Below are positions 24,571 through 33,681 of a stretch of DNA of 64,000 nt, piece after piece (within the stretch, counting starts at the first letter, position 1; every line of letters starts with the position of its first letter). The notes beneath the pieces are model-generated. The model saw nothing but the letters and a program-made list of their open reading frames with translations, was not told where the DNA came from and did not search any database. The translations under genes were made by a program, and so were the position numbers. The stretch is from VFZN01 sp050249615 (GTDB lineage Bacteria > Acidobacteriota > Vicinamibacteria > Vicinamibacterales > UBA2999). The DNA lies in NCBI GenBank assembly GCA_050249615.1, contig JBFWQE010000011.1, positions 1 to 64,000 on the forward strand, written 5' to 3'.

Positions 24571-27531
24571 CTACATCGCCGCGAGCTGCGCTCCGGGCTG
24601 CGCCAGCTTGAAGCGCAGCGTGAACCGCGTCCCCTGCCCAGGGACGCTGTGGCACTGGATCGAGGCGTCGTGCTCGCGCACGATGCCGTACGTGATGGAC
24701 AGCCCGAGGCCCGTGCCCTGGCCGATGGGCTTGGTGGTGAAGAACGGATCGTAGATGCGATCCAGGTGCTCGGGCGCGATGCCGGCGCCGGTGTCCGACA
24801 CCTCGGCCACGGCGTCGTCGCCCTCGCAGCGGGTGGAGATGGTCAGCCAGCCGCCACTCGGCATCGCATCGCGGGCGTTCAGGAACAGGTTGAGGAACAC
24901 CTGCTGCAGCTTGAACTCGAAGCCCACGACCGCTACCGCGCCGGGCGACAGCTCGCGCCGGATCTTGACGCGGCCCTTCTCGAACTGGTGCTCAAGCAGC
25001 GACAGCACGTCGCAGACCACGGCATTCACGTCCACGATGGTGCGCTCCGACGCGTCGCCCGTGCCCGTCCGCGAGAGGTGCAGCAGCCCGTTGACGATGC
25101 GCGCGGCCCGGAACGTCTGCTTCTCGATCTTCTCGAGCACCGCCGTGCGCGGGTCCTGGGGGTCGGACCCCTCCAGCAGCATCTGCGTGTAGCTCGAGAT
25201 GCCCGTGAGCGGTGTGTTCACCTCGTGCGCCACGCCCGCGGCCAGCACGCCCAGCGACGCCATCTTCTCGGAGATGCGCAGCTGCTCCTCCAGCTGCATC
25301 CGCTCCGTGACGTCCTCGAAGATCACGATGGTCCCGGACGCGGGTGCGCCGGCGCCCAGGGCCTGCAGCGGCACCGTGGTGATGTTCACCAGGAGCTTCG
25401 CGCCCTCGCGGCGGTCGCGGCCCGACAGCGGCACGCGAAATGCCGCCGCCCCCTGCGGGTGGTCGCGCCGCTGCGATCGCAGCACCTCCACGACGTCCGC
25501 GTCGAACAGGCGATCCAGCGGCTGGCCCATGGCCTCCCGGCGCGTCGGGCCGTAGAGGCGTTCCAGCGCCTGGTTCCACCGGACGACCCGGTCGTCGAGC
25601 CCGAGCACGAGCAGGCCGTCATCGAGCGATTCCAGGATGTTCTCGTTGAAGCTCCGCAGCCGGTCCAGCTCCGAGGCCTTCAGGTGCAGCTGCCGGTAGA
25701 GCCGGCCGTTCTCGATGGCCACGGCCGCCTGCCCGGCCACCGCCGTCACCAGGCCGAGATCCTCGCTCGTCAACGGCTCGCCGCTCTCGCGCCGGCCCAG
25801 CACCAGCACCGCGACGGTGCTCCCCTGTGAGACGCACGGCACGAAGTAGTAGATGCCGGCGTCGCGCCAGAACTCGATCTCCTCCACGGTGAAGCGCGTC
25901 GCGGCCATGGGGTCGTCCAGCCGCACGGTGTGACCCGCCGCCACCCGGCCGCCGATGCCCGACGAGGCCTCCAGCCGCGGCACTCCGGTCTCGAGCCCAT
26001 CGACGTGCAGCGCCTCGAAGTCGCCCCGGTCGTTCGCCAGCATGAACGCCATCGCGTCCACTTCAATCGTCTCGCGCACGCGCGTGACCAGCCGCTCGGC
26101 CAGGCGGTCGAGCACGAGGTCGGTGTTGAGGTCGCGGGCGAACTCCACCAGCGCGCGGCGGTAGTCGTAGCGATCCCGGTAGAACACCCGGTCGATGGCC
26201 CTCTGCAGGCCGTCCTTCACCGGGCGAGCCAGCAGGATCACGATGACCGTAGCCAGGAAGGCGATGACCCACCGCTGGTCGGTTTCGCTCTGGATGAACG
26301 ACCCGCCCGAGGTGCGCAGGATGAGCACGAAGATGACGACGCTCGCCGCGACCGCCGACGTGTAGACCAGCAGGCGCTTCAGGATGATCTCGACGTCCAT
26401 CAGGCGGTAGCGCACGATGGCCGACGCGAAGGCCAGCGGGATGAACCCGAGCGGCACGGCGGAGAACTCCATCGGGATGGACGGATCCACGCCGAAGGCG
26501 AACGGCACCGCGTAGCCCAACGCGAACGGCAGGGCCCCGAGCGCCGTCCCCCAGACGATCCAGCGCAGCTGGCGCTTCACCGTGACCGAACGTGCCCGGG
26601 ACAGCGCCCGCACCAGGACCGCCAGCCCGGAGGTCAGGAACACGGCGAGGTAGAGCAACTCGAGACGGTCGAGCAGAGCGACGAGCCGGACGAAGTAGTC
26701 GGGTTCGATGGCGGCCCGCATGAGGGCCACGACGCGCGTGAGGCCGAGAACCGCAGCCGGGAGGTACACCGCCGGAAGCCATCGTTCGAGGAGCGCGGCG
26801 TAACCCGCGTGGTGCGGACGTTCGGGGAAGACCAGGGCGAAATGCAGGAACAGTGGCGGCAGCAGCAGCAGCGCCACCACGTCAGCCCAGTAGAACGCCC
26901 AGTCGACCCTGTCGAGTCGGCCGCTGAACGAGAACGCCATCACCCCGAAGAAGGCGACCGACAGCCAGAAGAAGTGAAGCGTTGCCTGATCGTTGGGCCG
27001 GCGGGTTCGCACCGCTGCGCCAACGAGCAGGGTGAAGATGCCCACGGCCGCCAGCAGGTAGTACAGCAGCCCCGCGCCGTTGGGGAGGGGCGCCAGCTGG
27101 ACCTGTGCGACCTCGCGCGACCCCAGTCTCAGCAACGTGTAGACGTGCCGCTCACCGGCCCTGGCCCGCTGCTGCACCGCGAACACGTCCGCGCGGCCTT
27201 CCACTGGTTGGCCGTCGATGGCCAGCAGGATGTCGCCGGGTCTCACCCCGGCGCGTTCTGCGGCGGACGGGACCGCAACCTCGGCCGCCACCACACCTGC
27301 CGAGCGCTGGACCCAGAGCACGCCGTCCTCGACATCCACGGAGGTGGCGCGCGACGCCACGTTGGCCAGGCCGAAGACGAGCAGGCAGACCGTCACCACA
27401 ACGGGCAGGGCGGTCCGATGCCAATCCTGAGATCGACCGGAGCCGGAGGGTCGTGGCGGCTCGTACGAGAGCCTGGTCTCGGAGTTCAAGACAGGGTCTT
27501 CCGGACCAACTGGGAGCAAACCGTATTCCAC
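24571..27531 (-). CDS. Membrane sensor histidine kinase with PDZ, GAF and PAS domains
   Basis: A 986 aa hybrid-architecture sensor. One TM segment (~41-58) precedes a PDZ-like domain (~75-145, AERAGVRPGDILLAIDGQPV) that should face the periplasm. About eight further TM helices (~155-430) follow, then a GAF domain (~475-630), a PAS domain (~640-745), HisKA with the phospho-acceptor in AAGVAHEVNTPLTG (His ~766) and an HATPase domain with LNLFLNARDAMPSGG and GTGLGLSI. The start is GTG at 27531. It pairs with the NtrC-type regulator 30 bp downstream. The PDZ plus multi-pass sensor could detect misfolded or C-terminal peptides, but the signal is inference. Confidence 0.92.
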   Translation of the reverse strand: MEYGLLPVGPEDPVLNSETRLSYEPPRPSGSGRSQDWHRTALPVVVTVCLLVFGLANVASRATSVDVEDGVLWVQRSAGVVAAEVAVPSAAERAGVRPGDILLAIDGQPVEGRADVFAVQQRARAGERHVYTLLRLGSREVAQVQLAPLPNGAGLLYYLLAAVGIFTLLVGAAVRTRRPNDQATLHFFWLSVAFFGVMAFSFSGRLDRVDWAFYWADVVALLLLPPLFLHFALVFPERPHHAGYAALLERWLPAVYLPAAVLGLTRVVALMRAAIEPDYFVRLVALLDRLELLYLAVFLTSGLAVLVRALSRARSVTVKRQLRWIVWGTALGALPFALGYAVPFAFGVDPSIPMEFSAVPLGFIPLAFASAIVRYRLMDVEIILKRLLVYTSAVAASVVIFVLILRTSGGSFIQSETDQRWVIAFLATVIVILLARPVKDGLQRAIDRVFYRDRYDYRRALVEFARDLNTDLVLDRLAERLVTRVRETIEVDAMAFMLANDRGDFEALHVDGLETGVPRLEASSGIGGRVAAGHTVRLDDPMAATRFTVEEIEFWRDAGIYYFVPCVSQGSTVAVLVLGRRESGEPLTSEDLGLVTAVAGQAAVAIENGRLYRQLHLKASELDRLRSFNENILESLDDGLLVLGLDDRVVRWNQALERLYGPTRREAMGQPLDRLFDADVVEVLRSQRRDHPQGAAAFRVPLSGRDRREGAKLLVNITTVPLQALGAGAPASGTIVIFEDVTERMQLEEQLRISEKMASLGVLAAGVAHEVNTPLTGISSYTQMLLEGSDPQDPRTAVLEKIEKQTFRAARIVNGLLHLSRTGTGDASERTIVDVNAVVCDVLSLLEHQFEKGRVKIRRELSPGAVAVVGFEFKLQQVFLNLFLNARDAMPSGGWLTISTRCEGDDAVAEVSDTGAGIAPEHLDRIYDPFFTTKPIGQGTGLGLSITYGIVREHDASIQCHSVPGQGTRFTLRFKLAQPGAQLAAM

Positions 27532-27593
27532 TGTAACAGGGCCTCTACATGCCCTAACTCATTGATAAGAATACAGTTTGTGACAAAAATCCC

Positions 27594-27628
27594 CCGGACG
27601 GCCAGACAATATTCAAATCTTCGTCCGG
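27594..27628 (-). terminator. Possible terminator hairpin downstream of the barrel gene
   Basis: On the minus strand CCGGACG (27628-27622) can pair with CGTCCGG (27600-27594) across a 21 nt loop, followed by GGGATTTTT. The large loop makes this a weak call. The palindrome CGTCCGGACG at 27622-27631 could instead be an operator for the kinase gene. Confidence 0.3.
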
Positions 27629-27660
27629 ACGATCCAAACCCACGGACGCGGGAGGGGCGA

Positions 27661-29547
27661 CTAGAAGCGAACGGTCAGGCCACCGACGATGCGCTTCGGC
27701 GGACGGACGACCAGGATTTCGTCGTAGGTCGAGGCTCCGGCCATGGCCTCGTGGAACATGTTCCGGACCGCGAGCAGCATCTCCCATTCGGACCGCAAGA
27801 AGTTCATGAAGGGAAGCGCCTGGTTCACCTGCAGCTCGAAACGGCCGTCCAGCCCCCGCGGGTGCTCCGGGTCGTCCGGCCGGATGAAGGCGTTGCTGAC
27901 CCTGTAGAACAGCACCATGCGGGTGGCCGTCTGCGGAACCTCGGTTTCGACGGAGGTCGTCAGGTCGTGAACACGCTCGCGCTCGGCCCCGTGCACCGCC
28001 CCCGGAACGAGGTGCGCCAGACGGGCGAGGTCGGCCGGAGGCGGCCCGTCCGTCCAGAGAGCGCTCGCGAGTGAGTACCCCACGGCCCCCCGCACGTGCG
28101 GTGCAAGGGCGTGCATGACGGTCACACCGACTCCACGAATGCTGGCATCGCCCACCGTGCCAACGCGGTAATGCCCGATGGCTTCCGGCGGGCCGTCCGG
28201 GCTCCGAAGCCCGAACATGGTGATCGCCTGGTCATCCACGTTCTGGTGGAAGGCGCGCACCCCGAGGGTGGCGCCGTTCCAGCTGCGCTCGAGACCGACC
28301 TCGTAGTGTTCCAACCCCTGGGTCCGGAAGCCTTCCCGCGAGAGGGGCGAGAAGGTGCGTTGCGGCGGCAACCAGGAGGCGCGCGTTGGCGGCAGGAACT
28401 CCTGTGCACCGGGGGCCGAGAGCTGCCGGGACGCCAGGCCGCGCACGCGCCACGCGGCGTTCAACGCGTAGCTGGCCGTCACGCGTGGGCTGAAGAGCGA
28501 AGGCTCCACCAGGTAGTCGTAATGTGCGTAGGTGGCGCCGACACCCACGCTCAGGCCGGGCGTGATGGTCCATTCGTCGAAGGCGAAGACCGAGCCCACA
28601 TTGCGCGCGGTGTCGGGTACCGCCGCCAGTGCCGCGGCGTTCCCGCCCCAGTAGCGCTGCAGGCTGTAGGACATGCCCGCCTGGTAGCGATGTGGCGAGC
28701 CAGCCCGGGCCTGGTAGCTGCCGGCAACGATCCAGGAGTCCAGGTCGCCCTGGTTCATGGCGGCACGCACGGCCCAGTCGCCGTGGTCCCCGACGTTCGA
28801 TCCGACGGAGAAGAAGGCTACGCTGCGGGTGCGGTCCATCTGCAGCAGTTCTGCCGGGCTGTCGAAGGCACCGGTCGTCAGCAGATCCACCTGTCCGTCG
28901 AGCGACATGTCGGCGAAGAGGGCACCGGCCGCCCGTGCCGAGGTTTCGAATGCCCGGCCGAGGAACTCGAACGGGTCGGCGAACGATGAGTCGTCGGCGG
29001 GCAGACCGCCGGCCATGGCCGTGGTGTCCCGCAGGACGCTGCGCTTCAACCGGCGGAGTCGCCACGCGAGATCGGTTTCGCTTCGCTCGTCGGCCGGGTC
29101 GGCGGGTGCGGCGCCGATGGCGGTGGCCCCCATCCCTGCCTCGGCAACACGGGGCACCGACGGCTCGCCTTCGCGCCGAAGGGTGAACGAGGAGGGCGTC
29201 CGGCCAGCGGGTCGCACCTCGACAATGGTGCCTCGAACGCTCAGGTAGCCCTGACGGTGGGCCCGCAGGAGGTAGGGCCCCGGCGGAAGCTGCCGAAGCG
29301 AGAACTGTCCCAGCCGGTCGGAGACAGCGAAGGCAGTGGTCGAGCCGAGGGCCGAGACGACCACGCCGTCGAGGGGATTGCCCGCATCGTCGGCCACCTG
29401 GCCGATGATCTGGCCCAGCGAGGTGGCGGCGAGCTCGGTGACGGGCGAGAGGTGGCGGACAGGGGCCTGGGCGAAGGCGGAACCCGAACCAGCTGCCAGG
29501 AGGCAGAAGGCCAACGCCGGGATGGTCAGACGACCAGGGATGCCCAT
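27661..29547 (-). CDS. Outer-membrane TonB-receptor-like barrel lacking a plug domain
   Basis: A 628 aa exported protein. After a signal peptide ending SAFAQA comes a carboxypeptidase-regulatory-like Ig fold (~45-125: GQIIGQVADDAGNPLDGVVV). A linker of ~100 residues and an antiparallel beta-strand-rich region to the C-terminal Phe (GGLTVRF) follow, the ending typical of outer-membrane barrels. Acidobacterial TonB-dependent receptors usually have the same Ig fold followed by a ~130-residue plug; no plug motif is visible here, so this is a reduced or divergent member. It lies upstream of the histidine kinase on the same strand. Confidence 0.75.
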   Translation of the reverse strand: MGIPGRLTIPALAFCLLAAGSGSAFAQAPVRHLSPVTELAATSLGQIIGQVADDAGNPLDGVVVSALGSTTAFAVSDRLGQFSLRQLPPGPYLLRAHRQGYLSVRGTIVEVRPAGRTPSSFTLRREGEPSVPRVAEAGMGATAIGAAPADPADERSETDLAWRLRRLKRSVLRDTTAMAGGLPADDSSFADPFEFLGRAFETSARAAGALFADMSLDGQVDLLTTGAFDSPAELLQMDRTRSVAFFSVGSNVGDHGDWAVRAAMNQGDLDSWIVAGSYQARAGSPHRYQAGMSYSLQRYWGGNAAALAAVPDTARNVGSVFAFDEWTITPGLSVGVGATYAHYDYLVEPSLFSPRVTASYALNAAWRVRGLASRQLSAPGAQEFLPPTRASWLPPQRTFSPLSREGFRTQGLEHYEVGLERSWNGATLGVRAFHQNVDDQAITMFGLRSPDGPPEAIGHYRVGTVGDASIRGVGVTVMHALAPHVRGAVGYSLASALWTDGPPPADLARLAHLVPGAVHGAERERVHDLTTSVETEVPQTATRMVLFYRVSNAFIRPDDPEHPRGLDGRFELQVNQALPFMNFLRSEWEMLLAVRNMFHEAMAGASTYDEILVVRPPKRIVGGLTVRF

Positions 29548-29604
29548 AGGTTGTGGAAACCGCCCCCGGGCGCTGTCGGGGGCGGTCCGGTAACTACCGA
29601 CAGT

Positions 29605-30609
29605 TTACGACGCTTTCACCGTGAAGTTCACGTCGCGCGTCAAGACCTTGCCCGAGACCTTGTCGCTGATCTTCACGGCCAGGCGATAGTCCCCCTCGCC
29701 GAAGCTCGCCAGCGGCACCGTGATGCCACCGGGCACCGGGAACTTGGCGGGGTCGAACTGCGGCGGCAGGTTCGAGGCGTTGATGGTCTGCGGGTTCGTC
29801 TTGTTGAAGAACTTCTCCGCGTCGCCTTCCTTCTTGTGGAACTCGTACTCCATCACGATGTTCGGCTTCCCGGCCGGGTCGAGGCCCGCGTTGTAGACCT
29901 GGAAGAAGATGGAGAGCTCCTCGCTCTTGGCGAACTCCATGTCGGCGGCGGGCATCAGCTCCTGGGCGCCGAAGACGAAGGGCCGCTCGCGCGACTCCTC
30001 GGGGCTCAGCGGCGCGCTCAGCATGTTCACCTTGTCGGTGACCAGGACCGAGCTCGTACTGATCTCGCCGTTCTGGAAGTCGGGGACCACGACCTGCTGC
30101 TTGAGCAGGCCCATCTTGGCGACCTGGCCGCGCGGCGCCTTCTCGGGCAGCCGCTCCTTCATCGCGACGTAGACGTCGTAGGTGCCGGGCGTGGCCATGA
30201 AGACGCGGTGCAACTTGCCGCTGGAAACCTGAGCCGCCGGGACGAAGTGGATGTCGTCCCACGGATATTCCGGCTTCTTCTTGTCCTTGGGGTCGGGCGT
30301 CTGGGCGGGATTGACCACGCGGATGTACATGGCCACGTCGGCGGCGGGCGCCCCCTTCACGTCGAGGACGAACGGCACGAACGTGCGCGCCTCCTGCGAC
30401 TTCAGGAAGTAGGGTGTCATCGTCATCTCGATGTCGGTCGGCCCGGGCTGTCCGGCCATGACGCCGTCCACGAGCTTCACGACCTGCTCGATCTCCCGCT
30501 GCTCTTCCTTGCTGCGCTTCTTGGTGTCGGGCTTGGCCGACTGCGCCAGCGCGAAAGTGCCGGAGAACACAACGGCGACGGCGAGTGCAACAACACGACG
30601 AATGGCCAT
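29605..30609 (-). CDS. Secreted protein of unknown function
   Basis: A 334 aa protein with a clear signal peptide (MAIRRVVALAVAVVFSGTFALAQS). The mature part is rich in beta-strand and Lys/Pro/Asp, with EEQREIEQVVKLVDGVMAG near the N-terminus and a C-terminal Ig-like segment (FGEGDYRLAVKISDKVSGK). The closest pattern recalled is the C-terminal region of acidobacterial secreted proteins of the GWxTD group, but no diagnostic motif is seen. The start at MAIRRV is set by GAGGAGA 8 bp upstream; a longer frame starts 11 codons earlier. It ends 57 bp before the barrel gene start, so the two may be one transcript. Confidence 0.75.
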   Translation of the reverse strand: MAIRRVVALAVAVVFSGTFALAQSAKPDTKKRSKEEQREIEQVVKLVDGVMAGQPGPTDIEMTMTPYFLKSQEARTFVPFVLDVKGAPAADVAMYIRVVNPAQTPDPKDKKKPEYPWDDIHFVPAAQVSSGKLHRVFMATPGTYDVYVAMKERLPEKAPRGQVAKMGLLKQQVVVPDFQNGEISTSSVLVTDKVNMLSAPLSPEESRERPFVFGAQELMPAADMEFAKSEELSIFFQVYNAGLDPAGKPNIVMEYEFHKKEGDAEKFFNKTNPQTINASNLPPQFDPAKFPVPGGITVPLASFGEGDYRLAVKISDKVSGKVLTRDVNFTVKAS

Positions 30610-30773
30610 TCTCAAGATCTCCTCAACGCACGTATTCCCCACGTACCCGCGAATTACCCATCATAGAAGCCGCGCCAGAGGGAAGTCAATCGCCGGACGG
30701 GGTCTCAGTGGCCGGGCTCGGCGACATGGAGGGTCGGCCGGGTCCGGCCCGTCCGTAGGGCATTCTGCCCGCC

Positions 30774-30779
30774 TATAAT
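30774..30779 (+). promoter_or_regulatory. Consensus -10 box for glgC
   Basis: A perfect TATAAT ends 9 bp before the glgC ATG, predicting a 5' leader of only a few bases. No good -35 is seen at 16-18 bp upstream. Confidence 0.6.
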
Positions 30780-30788
30780 CAGTGACGC

Positions 30789-32063
30789 ATGAAGCCCGAC
30801 GACGTGCTCGTCATCGTGCTGGCCGGAGGGGTGGGCGAGCGCCTCGCGCCCCTGACACGCGATCGGGCCAAGCCCGCCGTGTACTTCGGCGGCCCATACC
30901 GCATCATCGACTTCGTCCTGAGCAACTGCATCAACTCGGGACTGCGGCGCGTCTTCATCGCCACGCAGTACAAATCGCTCTCCCTCAACCGCCACGTCCG
31001 GCAGGGCTGGAGCATCGTGTCCGAGGAGCTCGGTGAGTTCATCGAGATCCTGCCCCCGCAGAAGCGCGTCGGCGAGCAGTGGTACCAGGGAACGGCGGAC
31101 GCCGTCTACCAGAACCTCTACTCCATCGTGCGCGAGGAGCCCCGGTACGTGGTGGTCCTGGCAGGCGATCACGTCTACAAGATGGACTACCTCAAGATGC
31201 TGCGGTTCCACCAGGAGAAGGACGCCACCGTCACCCTGGCCGCCATCGAGGTGCCCATCGAGGACGGCCGGCGCTTCGGCATCGTCGCGGTGGACGACAC
31301 CGATCGGGTCACCGGCTTCGCGGAGAAGCCCGCCCAGCCCCCGGCCATGCCCGGTCAGCCGCACATGGCCCTGGCGTCGATGGGCATCTACGTGTTCAAC
31401 AGCGAGGTGCTCGTGCGCGCCCTGGAGACCGACGCGGCCGACCCGGCAAGCCAGCACGATTTCGGCAAGAACATCATCCCCTCGCTCATCCCGGGCGGGC
31501 GGATGTACGCCTACCCGTTCTACGACGAGAACAAGAAGGCGGCGAAGTACTGGCGCGACATCGGCACGCTGGACGCCTACTTCGAGGCGAACATGGACCT
31601 CTGCCAGGTGAACCCCGAGTTCAACCTGTACGACCCCGAATGGCTGCTCCGCACCTACATGCCCCAGGCGCCGCCGGCGAAGTTCGTCTTCGCCGAGGAC
31701 TGGCGCCGGGGCGAAGCGCAGGACTCGCTCATCTCGCAGGGCTGCATCGTCTCGGGCAGCCGCATCCACGGCAGCATCCTGTGCCCCAACGTGCGCGTGC
31801 ACAGCTTCTGCACGATCGACCAGTCGATCCTCATGCCGGGCGTGCGCGTCGGACGCCACGCGCAGATCCGGCGGGCGATCATCGATCGCGACGTGCACAT
31901 TCCGCGCGGCGCGCGGATTGGATACGATCCCGACGAGGATCGCCGCCGGCACACCGTGAGCGAGGGCGGCGTCGTCGTGGTGGCCGCAGGCGAGGAGCCG
32001 CTCATCGGACCGATCGACGACGAGGCGCTGAGGCTCGAGGCCGAGGCGGATCGCCGTGGATAG
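30789..32063 (+). CDS. glgC: Glucose-1-phosphate adenylyltransferase
   Basis: Makes ADP-glucose from glucose-1-phosphate and ATP, the committed step of glycogen synthesis. The 424 aa protein has the nucleotidyltransferase loop VLAGGVGERLAPLTRDRAKP, the GTADAVYQN block, VVLAGDHVYKMDY, FAEKP and a C-terminal left-handed beta-helix (SGSRIHGSILCPNVRVHS). These are standard for bacterial GlgC. It heads the glgC-eno-gpmA run, each gene separated by an inverted-repeat element. Confidence 0.95.
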   Translation: MKPDDVLVIVLAGGVGERLAPLTRDRAKPAVYFGGPYRIIDFVLSNCINSGLRRVFIATQYKSLSLNRHVRQGWSIVSEELGEFIEILPPQKRVGEQWYQGTADAVYQNLYSIVREEPRYVVVLAGDHVYKMDYLKMLRFHQEKDATVTLAAIEVPIEDGRRFGIVAVDDTDRVTGFAEKPAQPPAMPGQPHMALASMGIYVFNSEVLVRALETDAADPASQHDFGKNIIPSLIPGGRMYAYPFYDENKKAAKYWRDIGTLDAYFEANMDLCQVNPEFNLYDPEWLLRTYMPQAPPAKFVFAEDWRRGEAQDSLISQGCIVSGSRIHGSILCPNVRVHSFCTIDQSILMPGVRVGRHAQIRRAIIDRDVHIPRGARIGYDPDEDRRRHTVSEGGVVVVAAGEEPLIGPIDDEALRLEAEADRRG

Positions 32064-32067
32064 ACGC

Positions 32068-32228
32068 GTCACGGCAACACGAAGGACGCGAAGGACACGA
32101 CGCAAGGGTTTGAAGCTCGAAGGCGCAGAGGCGCACCATTGGTTCTCTGGACGGCCGCTGGCTCAGAGCAGAGTCGTCCCGCGTCGTGGCTCGCTCCGCG
32201 CTCGTCGTGTCCTTCGTGTTCCCGTGAC
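32068..32228. repeat. 161 bp terminal-inverted-repeat element (copy 1)
   Basis: The left end GTCACGGCAACACGAAGGAC is mirrored at the right end, whose complement reads GTCACGGGAACACGAAGGAC and continues ACACGACG. The left arm carries one extra 9 bp GCGAAGGAC unit. No open frame lies inside. It occupies the whole glgC-eno gap apart from the eno ribosome-binding site, and its right arm matches that of copy 2 over ~24 bp. Confidence 0.8.
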
Positions 32229-32252
32229 AGGGCTGCTGACCAGGAGAGCGAT

Positions 32253-33551
32253 GTGACGATTACCGAGGTGCGTGGGCGAGAGGTGCTGGACTCGCGGGGG
32301 AACCCGACGGTCGAAGTGGACGTGGTGCTCGAAGGCGGGGCGCGGGGGCGCGCGGGCGTGCCGTCCGGGGCCTCGACCGGCGAGCGCGAGGCCCTGGAAC
32401 TCAGGGACGGCGACAAGGGCCGCTATCTCGGCAAGGGCGTCACGAAGGCGGTGTCGCACGTCAACGGCGAGATCGCTGGCGCGGTGATCGGCCGATCGTT
32501 CGACTCGCTCCGCGCGCTGGACGAGGCCATGATCGCGCTCGATGGCACCCCGGCAAAGGCCCGTCTGGGCGCCAATGCCATCCTCGGGGTCTCGATGGCG
32601 GCGCTCAAGGCCGAGGCTGCGTCCGCGGGCCGGCCCCTCTACGCACACATTGCGGAACTGGCGGGCAACCGCGGCGGCTTCACGCTGCCCGTCCCGATGA
32701 TGAACATCCTCAACGGCGGCGCGCACGCGGACTCGAACGTGGACTTCCAGGAGTTCATGGTCATGCCCGTCGGGTTCCCGTCCTTCCGCGAAGGGCTGCG
32801 GGCTGGCGCCGAGATCTTCCATGCCCTGCGCTCGATCCTGAAAGGCCGCGGGCTCTCCACCGGCGTCGGCGACGAGGGCGGCTTCGCGCCGAACCTGAGG
32901 TCGAACCGCGAGGCCGTCGAGGTGGTGCTGGAGGCCATCGGCACGGCTGGCGGCAAGGCCGGCGAGAACGTGTTCATCGCGCTCGACGTCGCGTCGAGCG
33001 AGTTCTGGTCCGGCGATGGCAGGTACGAGTTCCACAAGTCGGGCGAGCCGGCCCGCGATTCCGAGGGCATGGTCGCCCTCTACGCGGAGTGGTGCCGCCA
33101 GTACCCCATCATCTCCATCGAGGACGGGTGCGCCGAGCAGGATTGGCGCGGCTGGGCGATGCTGACGAACGAGATCGGCTCGAAGGTCCAGCTGGTTGGC
33201 GACGACGTGTTCGTGACCAATCCATCCATCCTGCGCAAGGGCATCGACGAGGGCGTGGCCAACGCGCTGCTGGTGAAGCTCAACCAGATCGGTACCGTCA
33301 CCGAGACACTCGATGCCATCGCCATGGCCAGCGCCGCCGGGTACCGCAGCGTCATCTCGCACCGCTCCGGAGAGACGGAGGACTCCACCATCGCCGACCT
33401 CGCCGTCGGCACCGCCGCGGGACAGATCAAGACGGGCTCGGCCTCGCGCAGCGACCGGGTGGCGAAGTACAACCAGCTGCTGCGCATCGAAGAAGAGCTG
33501 GGCGCCGCCGCCAAATACGCCGGCCGCGCCGCCATCAAGCAGTTGACATGA
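32253..33551 (+). CDS. eno: Enolase
   Basis: Converts 2-phosphoglycerate to phosphoenolpyruvate. The 432 aa protein starts with a GTG at 32253 behind CAGGAGAG; an upstream extension into the repeat element is rejected. Motifs are REVLDSRGNPTVEVDV, GVPSGASTGEREALELRD, MMNILNGGAHADSNVDFQEF, SIEDGCAEQDWRGW, LLVKLNQIGTVTETLDA and the signature SHRSGETEDSTIADL. Catalytic Glu, Lys and metal ligands are in place. Its stop codon lies at the edge of repeat element copy 2. Confidence 0.97.
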   Translation: MTITEVRGREVLDSRGNPTVEVDVVLEGGARGRAGVPSGASTGEREALELRDGDKGRYLGKGVTKAVSHVNGEIAGAVIGRSFDSLRALDEAMIALDGTPAKARLGANAILGVSMAALKAEAASAGRPLYAHIAELAGNRGGFTLPVPMMNILNGGAHADSNVDFQEFMVMPVGFPSFREGLRAGAEIFHALRSILKGRGLSTGVGDEGGFAPNLRSNREAVEVVLEAIGTAGGKAGENVFIALDVASSEFWSGDGRYEFHKSGEPARDSEGMVALYAEWCRQYPIISIEDGCAEQDWRGWAMLTNEIGSKVQLVGDDVFVTNPSILRKGIDEGVANALLVKLNQIGTVTETLDAIAMASAAGYRSVISHRSGETEDSTIADLAVGTAAGQIKTGSASRSDRVAKYNQLLRIEEELGAAAKYAGRAAIKQLT

Positions 33552-33665
33552 CCGGGAACACGAAGGCACGAAGAACACGAAGGACGCACGAAGTCATCAC
33601 GGGTGGGATGCGAACGTTCTTCGTGGTCTTCATCGCGACCTTCGTGTCCTTCGTGTTCCCGTGAC
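33549..33665. repeat. 117 bp terminal-inverted-repeat element (copy 2)
   Basis: The left arm TGACCGGGAACACGAAGGCA and the complement of the right arm GTCACGGGAACACGAAGGAC are near-identical inverted ends; inside are more CGAAGGA/GAAGAAC words in both orientations. The eno stop codon is part of the left end, and a possible GTG start for gpmA is part of the right end. Confidence 0.8.
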
Positions 33666-33681
33666 AGTGACGAGGGGCACC

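Noticed and set aside
23134..25830. Long plus-strand frame opposite the regulator and kinase
   Set aside because: Mirror of minus-strand coding with leucine/arginine/histidine-rich nonsense composition; the real genes carry REC, AAA+ and HATPase motifs.
27594..27631. Sigma54 -24/-12 promoter for the kinase gene
   Set aside because: No GG-N10-GC pattern with TTGCA was found upstream of 27531.
32068..32228. Insertion sequence
   Set aside because: Inverted ends are present, but there is no transposase frame and no clear target duplication.
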